A DNA stretch of 8,924 bases from ZC4RG30 sp031424095. Its GTDB lineage: Bacteria > Pseudomonadota > Gammaproteobacteria > Steroidobacterales > Steroidobacteraceae. The number at the start of each line of letters is the position of its first letter. The first letter of the stretch is position 1. Below are positions 1 through 5,252 of the stretch, piece by piece. A program made the translations under genes and the position numbers. The stretch covers positions 1 through 8,924 of the forward strand of contig JANPGU010000323.1 in NCBI GenBank assembly GCA_031424095.1. Direction: 5' to 3'. The notes under the pieces are model-generated. The model was given only the letters and a program-made list of their open reading frames with translations. It made no database searches and was not told where the DNA came from.

Positions 1-524
1 GCGCGCGCTTTGCCAATGCGCTGGTGGCGCAGGATTGCACACCCGCACAACTCACATGGCAGGCAGGAGTCGATCTGCTCTCGTTCGGTGCGACGAAAAA
101 TGGCGCGTTGAGCGCCGAGGCGCTGCTCGTGTTCAACGATACGCTGTGGGACACGCTGCCATTCCGCCGCAAGCGGGCGGGGCATCTGCTGTCGAAGATG
201 CGCTTCGTCTCGGCGCAGATGCATGCGTATCTGCAGGACGATCTGTGGCTGAAGAATGCGCGTCATGCCAATGCAATGGCGCGGCGACTGGCGGAAGGTC
301 TTGCCACTGTGCCGGGCGTGGCAAGCGAAGTGCCGACAGTTACCAACATCCTGTTTGTCAGGATGCCGCAATCGTTGCTGCAGGGTTTATTCGAGCGTGG
401 TTTCGATTTCTACCATGGCGGCCGCTGGGAACCTGGCGTCGCGCGGCTGGTGACGTCTTTCCGTACCACGGTTGCGATGGTGGATGGTCTGGTAGCTGCG
501 GCCCGGGAAATCCAGCGCGCCTGA
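1..524 (+). CDS. ltaE: Low-specificity L-threonine aldolase, C-terminal part (5' end outside window)
   Basis: The frame is open from base 3 and ends at TGA 522-524. The fragment starts ARFANALV and contains SFGATKNG, the PLP-lysine motif of threonine aldolases (lysine codon 96-98). It continues through the conserved RRKRAGHLLSKMRF stretch, the DDLWLKNARHAN helix and the C-terminal small domain (TNILFVRMP, then LVTSFRTT). Family members are PLP enzymes of fold type I that cleave L-threonine or allo-threonine to glycine and acetaldehyde in the cytoplasm, usually as tetramers of about 345 residues, so roughly the first half is missing here. It converges with the FrnE-like gene across a 36-bp gap that holds half of a hairpin. 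The family call is firm. The symbol follows resemblance to the Pseudomonas-type LtaE branch as I remember it. Confidence 0.9.
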   Translation, partial: ARFANALVAQDCTPAQLTWQAGVDLLSFGATKNGALSAEALLVFNDTLWDTLPFRRKRAGHLLSKMRFVSAQMHAYLQDDLWLKNARHANAMARRLAEGLATVPGVASEVPTVTNILFVRMPQSLLQGLFERGFDFYHGGRWEPGVARLVTSFRTTVAMVDGLVAAAREIQRA

Positions 525-544
525 TCTGCAGGCGCCTCGTCACA

Positions 545-572
545 GGCGGTACTCCGGGAATCAGGTACCGCC
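545..572. terminator. Hairpin at the convergent ltaE / frnE-like ends
   Basis: GGCGGTAC (545-552) pairs perfectly with GTACCGCC (565-572) around a 12-base loop. It starts 20 bases after the threonine aldolase stop, and its right half covers the last codons and stop (561-563) of the opposite gene. There is no T-tract on either side, so it is not a classical intrinsic terminator. It could be a bidirectional 3'-end stabiliser or transcription barrier. The pairing is seen directly; the function is inferred. Confidence 0.4.
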
Positions 573-1226
573 GTCCGGCGCGAGTTCGGTGGCGATATTG
601 CGCAGGGCCTGTTCGAAAATCTCGGGCGGCTGGCCGCCCGAGATCAACCATTTCTGATTGACGACCACGCCGGGAACGGACTGGATGCCGCGCGCCAGCC
701 ACAGCTTCTCGGCTGCACGCACCTCGGCGCAATATTGCTGCGAAGCGAGCACTGCGCGCGCCCGCTCCTGGTCCAGGCCGACTGTGCCTGCAACCCCGAC
801 CAGGATTACCGGATCCGAGACGTCCAGGTCATCCGTGAAGTTGGCCTTGAACAATGCCCGCTTGAGTTCGCGATGCAGATTGAACTCCTTCGCCCAGTGC
901 AGCAGTCGGTGGGCATCGAAGGTGTTGTAGACGCGGCTGCGAGAGGAGGAATTGAATGCGAATCCGAGGCTGGCGCCGCGTGCCCGCAGCGGTTCGCGGC
1001 CGGCGGCGATCTGTTGCGGCGTGGTGCGGTACTTGCCCGCGATGTGCTCGTCGAGATTCTCGCCCGCCAGGGGCATGTCCGGATTGAGTTCGAATGGCTG
1101 GAAGGTGATGTCTGCGTCCACCACATCCGCCAGTCGGCGCAATGCCTCATCGAGGCTGAAGAGCCCGACTGCGCACCAGGGACAGGCCACGTCGGAGACG
1201 AAATCGATCTGCAGTCGCTGGGTCAT
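561..1226 (-). CDS. DsbA-family thiol oxidoreductase, FrnE-like
   Basis: The 221-residue protein has a thioredoxin fold with an inserted helical domain. The redox motif CPWC is at residues 15-18 after the first strand (QIDFVSDVACPWC), and the cis-proline loop is near P185 (GIQSVPGVVVNQKWLISGG). The interior PFELNPDMP and the FDAHRLLHWA helix are typical of the FrnE/YwbO/2-hydroxychromene-isomerase-like group of DsbA proteins. There is no signal peptide, so it should act in the cytoplasm as a disulfide oxidoreductase or isomerase. FrnE homologues have been linked to oxidative and metal stress. Its ATG (1224-1226) overlaps the stop of the upstream cysteine-cluster gene in an ATGA, with no good Shine-Dalgarno sequence, which implies translational coupling. 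It is the last gene of the arsR-SRPBCC operon. Family is sure; substrate is unknown. Confidence 0.92.
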   Translation of the reverse strand: MTQRLQIDFVSDVACPWCAVGLFSLDEALRRLADVVDADITFQPFELNPDMPLAGENLDEHIAGKYRTTPQQIAAGREPLRARGASLGFAFNSSSRSRVYNTFDAHRLLHWAKEFNLHRELKRALFKANFTDDLDVSDPVILVGVAGTVGLDQERARAVLASQQYCAEVRAAEKLWLARGIQSVPGVVVNQKWLISGGQPPEIFEQALRNIATELAPDGGT

Positions 1227-1501
1227 GGGGCAATCTTAGTGCGGCGGCCTGGTTGAGTCTGCAGTTCGAGCAGATCGAGCCACTGCATCGCCTGCTCCCG
1301 ATTCTCCCCACACATCGCCGGTGTGGGTTTGAGTGACTGGCATACAGCCGGCCGCTCCGCCTTCCCGAACAGTTGGCAGCGCTGCTGCGCATCGAGCTGC
1401 ACGCAGCGCACTCCAGCCGGCTTGCCCTGGGGCATGCCGGGAATCGGACTTGAAATCGAAGGCGCCGTGCAGCAGGCGCCGCATCCGTTGCGGCAGATCA
1501 T
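1223..1501 (-). CDS. Small cysteine-cluster protein (YkgJ superfamily, UPF0153/YeiW-like)
   Basis: This is a 92-residue protein with eight cysteines at residues 3, 7, 10, 11, 33, 42, 54 and 64. The N-terminal pattern MICRNGCGACC is followed by APSISSPIPGMP and GKPAGVRC, then AVCQSLKPTPAMCG and a C-terminal helix. I recognise this as the short YeiW/UPF0153 type of the YkgJ family, whose clustered cysteines are thought to bind zinc or an iron-sulfur centre. The biochemical function is not known to me. The ATG at 1499-1501 is chosen because homologues begin MxCRxGCGACC; the open frame continues upstream but lies within the SRPBCC gene. It starts 14 bp after that gene's TAA with only a weak AAGG upstream. 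Its TGA overlaps the FrnE-like start in an ATGA. Confidence 0.85.
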   Translation of the reverse strand: MICRNGCGACCTAPSISSPIPGMPQGKPAGVRCVQLDAQQRCQLFGKAERPAVCQSLKPTPAMCGENREQAMQWLDLLELQTQPGRRTKIAP

Positions 1502-1515
1502 GCCGCAAGACTGCC

Positions 1516-2043
1516 TTATTTCGGCAGTCGCTGGTCGTAGTCCTGCTGCAGACGCTTCCAGGCATCCCAGAAGGGCTCCGCGGCGGAGCCGCTGACATTC
1601 GCGACCAGGATGTCCAGATGCGAATGCCAGCCGGCGCCAACGCTGAGCAGGGTGCCGCGATCCGGGATGCGCCGATGGATCAGCGTCAGCTGGAACTGAT
1701 TGCCGATGGGGGCGAGCTCTATCGACACGTCGCTGCCGGTGCCCCAGGTGAAGGCCAGCTTGCGGGGCGGATCGAATTCCTTGATCAGGCATTTCATCCG
1801 ATGTTCTTCCGCAGATCCTTCCGGCCGCTTGCTGGGAGGGCAGGCGAGCTCTTCGTTGCGCCAGACAAACTCGAACGGCGTATCGATCTGCGCCTGCATC
1901 GTGCCGGATGCCAGCCATTTGCTGCGCAGTTCGCTCTCGGTCAGATAGGCCCATACACGCTCGACGGGCCCAGGCAACAGCCGCTGGATCTTCAGCGTGG
2001 CGGGTTCAATGAGCGTGCCGTAGTCATTGGGGACGGTGGTCAT
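1516..2043 (-). CDS. SRPBCC / AHSA1-like protein, cassette 2
   Basis: The 175-residue protein is of the START/Bet v1-like fold, AHSA1 (Activator of Hsp90 ATPase homologue 1-like) branch. It shows the first strand and helix (ATLKIQRLLPGPVERVWAYLT, about 15-35), the SKWLASG turn, the central EFDPPRKLAFTW strand (about 89-100), the late-strand FQLTLIHRRIP, and the C-terminal pocket helix GAGWHSHLDIL (137-146). Such proteins bind hydrophobic ligands in a deep cavity; bacterial members beside ArsR regulators are mostly uncharacterised. The ATG at 2041-2043 has a strong AGGAG six bases upstream, and it overlaps the arsR TGA in an ATGA. A longer frame back to 2148 is rejected because it would run antiparallel to no signal and inside the arsR coding region. 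It differs clearly from the other SRPBCC protein in the window, so the duplication is old. Confidence 0.9.
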   Translation of the reverse strand: MTTVPNDYGTLIEPATLKIQRLLPGPVERVWAYLTESELRSKWLASGTMQAQIDTPFEFVWRNEELACPPSKRPEGSAEEHRMKCLIKEFDPPRKLAFTWGTGSDVSIELAPIGNQFQLTLIHRRIPDRGTLLSVGAGWHSHLDILVANVSGSAAEPFWDAWKRLQQDYDQRLPK

Positions 2044-2402
2044 TTCTTTCTCCTGCGTGGTGTCCGCGGCCTGCGCGCGTCCGCACGCAGCAGCTGTTCG
2101 AGGGTGTCGAGACGGAAGCTCCAGAATTGTTCGTAGTAGCCCAGCCATTGATGTGCGCTGGCGAGGGGGCCTGGTTCGAGCCGGCAGATGTGGGTGCGAC
2201 CGCGGACCTCGCGCTGGATCAGGCCGGCGTGTTCCAGTGCCTTGATGTGCTTGGATGCCGCGGCAAGAGAGATGGAGAAGGGCTCGGCCAGCTCGCCGAC
2301 GCTGCGCTCGCCTGCAGCAAGTTCGCGCAGGATCTGCCGGCGCGTGCTGTCGCCCAGTGCGTGGAAAATGGCGTTGAGCTGGGGCGCGTTTGATTCAACC
2401 AT
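2040..2402 (-). CDS. ArsR-family transcriptional regulator, cassette 2 (arsR1)
   Basis: The 120-residue winged-helix regulator has a typical N-terminus (NAIFHALGDSTRRQILREL, 10-28), helix SVGELAEPF, recognition helix ISLAAASKHIKALEHAGLI (about 44-62), and a beta wing (REVRGRTHICRLEP). It has a C-terminal helix (WSFRLDTLEQLL) and a basic tail. The metal-binding ELCVCDL-type motif is missing and there is only one cysteine, so classical ArsR metal sensing is unlikely; it fits the group paired with AHSA1/SRPBCC genes. The start ATG (2400-2402) lies inside a perfect palindrome, and codons 1-3 (ATG GTT GAA) form part of the operator. No Shine-Dalgarno sequence precedes it, and the transcript is probably near-leaderless. 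Its stop overlaps the SRPBCC start by 4 bp. It probably represses its own operon. Confidence 0.92.
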   Translation of the reverse strand: MVESNAPQLNAIFHALGDSTRRQILRELAAGERSVGELAEPFSISLAAASKHIKALEHAGLIQREVRGRTHICRLEPGPLASAHQWLGYYEQFWSFRLDTLEQLLRADARRPRTPRRRKK

Positions 2403-2411
2403 ATGGTTGAA
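2394..2411. promoter_or_regulatory. Operator O1 for arsR1, covering the start codon
   Basis: TTCAACCATATGGTTGAA is a perfect 18-bp palindrome. It begins immediately downstream of the predicted -10 box of the arsR1 promoter and contains the predicted transcription start and the ATG (2400-2402). A near-identical copy lies 41 bp away centre to centre. Symmetry, repetition and position support an autorepressor site; binding by ArsR1 is inferred. Confidence 0.75.
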
Positions 2412-2439
2412 ATTATTCGTGCCCCCGGATTAAAGTCAA
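2412..2439 (-). promoter_or_regulatory. Sigma70-type promoter of arsR1-SRPBCC-ykgJ-frnE operon
   Basis: Read on the - strand, TTGACT (2434-2439, five of six to consensus) is followed after 16 bp by AATAAT (2412-2417, five of six). The start point would fall about 2404-2406, leaving a leader of roughly 2-4 bases before the ATG. The -35 box overlaps one operator copy and the start site lies in the other. Confidence 0.65.
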
Positions 2440-2451
2440 CCAGATGGTTGA
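2436..2451. promoter_or_regulatory. Operator O2 for arsR1, over the -35 box
   Basis: TCAACCAGATGGTTGA repeats O1 with one central change; both 6-bp arms are identical to those of O1. The centres are 41 bp apart, close to four helical turns, so two dimers would sit on the same DNA face. It lies in the 60-bp gap between the two cassettes. Confidence 0.72.
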
Positions 2452-2462
2452 ATGATTGCACT

Positions 2463-2939
2463 TCAGGCCGACATGGGCTTGCCGGTCTCGAGCAGCGACT
2501 TCAGGTCGCTGAGTATCCAGTTCCAGCCCCCGCCACCCTGCAAGCTGAACCTGGCGACGGTCGCTGCGGCCATGATCGGAGCGTTTTCAATCTCGTGTGT
2601 CACGGTGAGTCGACAGAAGCCGGCAGGGGTGGGTTCGATTTCCCAAGTCACGCGGGTGAAACCTTCGGCCTTGTTCCGGTCGGTGAACAGCCAGCGATAG
2701 GAGTGGACCAGCTTGCGTGGCGGATCCGCTTCGAATACCTCGCCATCGATGATGGTTTCCGGCAGACCCATGCCGCGCATCATCTCGCTGGCCTTGTAGC
2801 GGCATTTGCCGCCTGGCTTGAGTTCGACTTCGACGGCTGCGCCATAGCCGTACTTCGCGGTCCACTCCGGCGAGGTGATCGCTTCCCAGATCTGCTCCTG
2901 CGGAGCCTTGATATAGATCTCATGGACGCGTGTGGTCAT
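2463..2939 (-). CDS. SRPBCC / AHSA1-like protein, cassette 1
   Basis: The 158-residue protein opens with the AHSA1 signature TTRVHEIYIKAPQEQIWEAIT (2-22). It continues with SPEWTAKYGYG, the CRYKASEMM strand, GEVFEADPPRKLVHSYRW (67-83), FTRVTWEIEPT, and the pocket helix GGGGWNWILSDLKSLLETG (135-153). This is a ligand-binding START-like fold, probably cytoplasmic since no signal peptide is present. The ligand is unknown. I choose the ATG at 2937-2939, which overlaps the TGA of the upstream arsR gene by 4 bp (ATGA), over a start eight codons earlier at 2963. The homology begins right at MTTRVHE, and the other cassette uses the same junction. No strong Shine-Dalgarno sequence is seen, so coupling to arsR2 is likely. 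Confidence 0.92.
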   Translation of the reverse strand: MTTRVHEIYIKAPQEQIWEAITSPEWTAKYGYGAAVEVELKPGGKCRYKASEMMRGMGLPETIIDGEVFEADPPRKLVHSYRWLFTDRNKAEGFTRVTWEIEPTPAGFCRLTVTHEIENAPIMAAATVARFSLQGGGGWNWILSDLKSLLETGKPMSA

Positions 2940-3280
2940 GCCCGCTTTCGTGCCACTTTCCATTTCGAGTTCTCCAGTGTGGTTCTCAGATCCGCCAGCG
3001 CGGCTACCTGTGGTTCGGTGTATTTGTCGATCCAGCGGTCGTGGATGAGCCGGATCGGTACGGCATTCAGGAAATGGTGCTTTTCGCGGCCCGCGCGACG
3101 CGTGGTCACAAGCCCGGCGTTTTCGAGCACGCGCAGATGCTTCATGACGCCGAAGCGCGTCATGACCAGCGGCGCTTCAAGCTCGGTGAGCGTCTGGCCG
3201 TCGCGCTGCTGCAGCAGGTCGAGCAGCAGTCGGCGCGAGGAATCCGCCAGCGCCTTGAAGATGAGGTCTTCGTTCAGCAT
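2936..3280 (-). CDS. ArsR-family transcriptional regulator, cassette 1 (arsR2)
   Basis: The 114-residue winged-helix regulator shows IFKALADSSRRLLLDLL (7-23), helix QTLTELEAPL, recognition helix MTRFGVMKHLRVLENAGLV (40-58), and wing TTRRAGREKHHFLN (59-72). A C-terminal helix around IDKYTEPQVAALADLRTTLE ends in a basic tail. It has no cysteine, which rules out the known cysteine-based metal sites. Proteins with this WI.KYTEPQV tail are regularly found next to SRPBCC genes and are thought to repress them. The ATG (3278-3280) lies exactly seven bases after the predicted -10 box, so the mRNA is probably leaderless. It shares fold and arrangement with arsR1 but differs strongly in sequence, including in the recognition helix. 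Confidence 0.93.
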   Translation of the reverse strand: MLNEDLIFKALADSSRRLLLDLLQQRDGQTLTELEAPLVMTRFGVMKHLRVLENAGLVTTRRAGREKHHFLNAVPIRLIHDRWIDKYTEPQVAALADLRTTLENSKWKVARKRA

Positions 3281-3286
3281 GCGCCT

Positions 3287-3316
3287 AAAATAGGTGACCT
3301 AATGGTCACCTGTCAA
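3287..3316 (-). promoter_or_regulatory. Promoter of the arsR2-SRPBCC cassette
   Basis: On the - strand a perfect TTGACA (3311-3316) is followed after 18 bp by TATTTT (3287-3292, four of six to TATAAT). Six bases, AGGCGC, then separate the -10 box from the ATG, placing the expected start on the A of the start codon. Confidence 0.65.
3292..3311. promoter_or_regulatory. Operator in the arsR2 promoter spacer
   Basis: AGGTGACC (3292-3299) and GGTCACCT (3304-3311) are perfect 8-bp inverted arms around TAAT. The palindrome fills the spacer between the -35 and -10 boxes and touches one base of each, so bound protein would block RNA polymerase. It shares the ACC-N4-GGT core and arm spacing with the arsR1 operators but differs in the outer bases. 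Confidence 0.75.
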
Positions 3317-3347
3317 GGCATGCGGAGCCAGCGGCCGATTTGCGGCG

Positions 3348-4931
3348 TCACTGCGGCAATGTGGCGAGGTAGCGGGGCGGCTGGCGCGCGTGCGTCGCCT
3401 GCTCGAAGGCGTAGCCGAATCCGATCAGGTCGGCTTCCGTGTAGGCCGCAGTCATGAATGTGATGCCGAGTGGCAGGCCATGTGCTTCGCCCATCGGCAC
3501 TGTCAGGCTGGGTGTCCCGGCTACCGCGGCCATGCCATAGCCCGCGCCTGTGAAGTGATCCCCCAGCACATGATCGGTCAGCCAGGCGGGTGCCACGCTT
3601 GGTGCAATCAGGGCATCGAGGTGTTGCACGCGCAGTGCAGCCAGAAGCCCGTGCTTGCCGGCAAGTCGCCGCGCGGCTTCGCGCGCCTTCAGGTATGCGA
3701 CATCGGTGAGCGGACCCTTCTTTTCGGCCTGCTCGAAGATTTCCTGCGCGAAGAATGGCATCGCAGCGTCCGCATGGGCGCGGTTCCATTCGATCAGGGC
3801 ATGCAGTGAGGTGTGTGGGGAGCCGGCCGCTTTCAGATAGGCATTCAGCCCGTCCTTGAATTCGTACAGCAGCACGGTGAATTCCGGCTCATCCCACTTG
3901 CCGTAGGTGGAAACCTGCACGTCGACAACGATGGCGCCCTTGGTCTTGAGCGTGACAATGGCCCTCTCCATGGCAGCATCGACCTCGGAGTGATACCCCA
4001 TTGCCTGGCGCAGGACTCCAAAGCGCTTTCCGGCCAGCGCGTCGAGTTTGAGATACGCCGTGAAGTCCGGCGGGATCCGGCCTGCTGCGTCCGGGCCGGC
4101 AGGATCGTCCGCATCCACCGCGGCCAATGCATTCAGCAGCAGCGCGATATCGGCGACGCTGCGCGCCATTGGGCCGGCCGTGTCCTGCGTGATCGAGATG
4201 GGGATGATGCCGCGGCGGCTGATCAGGCCGACGGTGGGCTTGAGTCCAACGAGGCCGTTTACCGCAGCAGGGCAGATGATGCTGCCATCGGTTTCCGTGC
4301 CGACGCCGATGGCGCTGAGGCTTGCAGCGATCGCGGCCCCGGTACCCGAGCTCGAGCCACATGGATTGCGGTCGAGCGCGTAGGGATTCTTTGTCTGTCC
4401 GCCGCGGGAACTCCAGCCGGAAGACGAGCGGGTCGAGCGGAAGTTTGCCCACTCGCTCAGGTTTGTCTTGCCGAGGATTACCGCGCCGGCGGCGCGCAGT
4501 CGCGCGACGAGAAAAGCGTCCTGTGCAGGCCGGTTGTCGCCCAGTGCGAGCGAGCCGGCGGAATTCACCATGCCGGCAATGTCGATGTTGTCCTTCAGCA
4601 GGACCGGAAGACCGTGCAGAGGACCGCGAAGTCTGCCGGCCTTGCGCTCGGCGTCGAGTGAGTCGGCTTCAGCGAGCGCGGTCGGATTCAGTTCGATGAC
4701 GGCATTGAGTGCCGGGCCGGCGTCGTCGATCGTCGCGATGCGATGCAGATAGGCTTGCGTGAGTGCGTGTGAATTCAGTTGGCCGGCGGCCATGCGGGCC
4801 TGTGCCTGCGTGGCGTCAAGCTCGACAACGTCCAGTGCAGACGCAATGGCTGCCGGCAATGGCGCGATCTTCGGTGCACATGCCGCCAATGCAAGCATTG
4901 CGATAGCGGCGAGTAGCGGCCGGCTCGGCAT
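3348..4931 (-). CDS. Amidase-signature hydrolase, predicted lipoprotein
   Basis: From the ATG at 4929-4931 this is 527 residues. The N-terminus MPSRPLLAAIAMLALAAC is a lipoprotein signal with lipobox LAAC (C18), so the enzyme should be anchored in the cell envelope. The amidase-signature triad is visible: K113 (LLKDNID), S193 (first serine of GSSSGT) and nucleophile S217 (GTETDGS). The 24-residue serine spacing is typical. The GRLRGPLHGLPVLLKD and VILGKTNLSEWANFR stretches are also characteristic. These enzymes hydrolyse amide bonds; the exported form with this layout recalls the peptide amidase of Stenotrophomonas, but the substrate cannot be read from sequence. The start is ambiguous: the frame is open upstream, and an ATG at 5064-5066 has GGGGAG five bases ahead, giving a 572-residue form with an extra hydrophobic segment. 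The cassette-1 promoter lies just after its stop. Confidence 0.9.
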   Translation of the reverse strand: MPSRPLLAAIAMLALAACAPKIAPLPAAIASALDVVELDATQAQARMAAGQLNSHALTQAYLHRIATIDDAGPALNAVIELNPTALAEADSLDAERKAGRLRGPLHGLPVLLKDNIDIAGMVNSAGSLALGDNRPAQDAFLVARLRAAGAVILGKTNLSEWANFRSTRSSSGWSSRGGQTKNPYALDRNPCGSSSGTGAAIAASLSAIGVGTETDGSIICPAAVNGLVGLKPTVGLISRRGIIPISITQDTAGPMARSVADIALLLNALAAVDADDPAGPDAAGRIPPDFTAYLKLDALAGKRFGVLRQAMGYHSEVDAAMERAIVTLKTKGAIVVDVQVSTYGKWDEPEFTVLLYEFKDGLNAYLKAAGSPHTSLHALIEWNRAHADAAMPFFAQEIFEQAEKKGPLTDVAYLKAREAARRLAGKHGLLAALRVQHLDALIAPSVAPAWLTDHVLGDHFTGAGYGMAAVAGTPSLTVPMGEAHGLPLGITFMTAAYTEADLIGFGYAFEQATHARQPPRYLATLPQ

Positions 4932-5071
4932 GGCCCGTACCTGCGCTTCTGTACTCTGCAGCATGATGCCGCAGAGCGCAGCTCCCTTGGCGATCAATGT
5001 CATCAAGGCCAGGCCGAAACTTGTCGGCAACAGCCCCTGCCAGCTGCTGAAGTGCAGATTCAACATCGTCA

Positions 5072-5077
5072 CTCCCC
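5072..5077 (-). promoter_or_regulatory. Shine-Dalgarno for alternative amidase start
   Basis: On the - strand GGGGAG stands five bases ahead of an in-frame ATG at 5064-5066. It is stronger than the AGG eight bases before the lipoprotein-type ATG at 4931, so it bears directly on which start is used. Confidence 0.45.
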
Positions 5078-5239
5078 GACGTCAGACTGAAGTCACCGTG
5101 CCACCTTGGCGTCGCGGGCGCGCTACAGTCGCAAGTCGGAAGCCGCCTACGGCAGGGCGCGACGGCTGTGCGCGCTGCATGGTGAGTGGCTGATAGCAAG
5201 CGGTGCGGCGGCCGGGCACGCTTGCGCAATAGCTGACTC

Positions 5240-5245
5240 GAGGAA
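5240..5245 (+). promoter_or_regulatory. Ribosome binding site of the EF-hand gene
   Basis: GAGGAA lies seven bases before the ATG at 5253. It decides for this start over longer in-frame openings from 5106, and the signal peptide begins exactly at this ATG. Confidence 0.7.
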
Positions 5246-5252
5246 TACCGCA

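Larger units (their letters stand above)
4932..5252. other. Divergent region between amidase and EF-hand genes
   Basis: The 321 bp separate two divergent genes and must hold both promoters. The amidase-proximal 135 bp may instead be coding, because it is open in frame with G/C-rich third positions back to an ATG at 5066. I see no convincing -35/-10 pair on either strand, no long palindrome and no recognisable small gene in the remaining part. Confidence 0.5.

Noticed and set aside
1333..2136. Open frame of 267 codons on the + strand opposite ykgJ, SRPBCC and arsR1
   Set aside because: It is antisense to three recognised genes and has no ribosome site or family pattern.
2937..2963. Earlier start (2963) for the cassette-1 SRPBCC gene
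   Set aside because: The added residues MESGTKAG lie inside the arsR2 coding end, while the ATGA overlap at 2936-2939 and the homology both favour the start at 2939.
2040..3280. Metal-resistance (ars/czr-type) function for the ArsR genes
   Set aside because: Neither protein has the cysteine motif of metal-sensing ArsR members, and no arsenate reductase or metal transporter gene lies nearby; the SRPBCC pairing points elsewhere.
2403..3293. Long open frame of 296 codons on the + strand opposite cassette 1
   Set aside because: It is the mirror of arsR2 and the SRPBCC gene, which are recognised families with matching starts, overlaps and promoters. Its product resembles nothing I know and is low in domain-like pattern.
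5020..5252. Possible sigma70 promoters in the amidase/EF-hand divergent region, for example CTACAGT near 5125 on the + strand
   Set aside because: No matching -35 box at 16-18 bp was found, and the match is no better than expected by chance.
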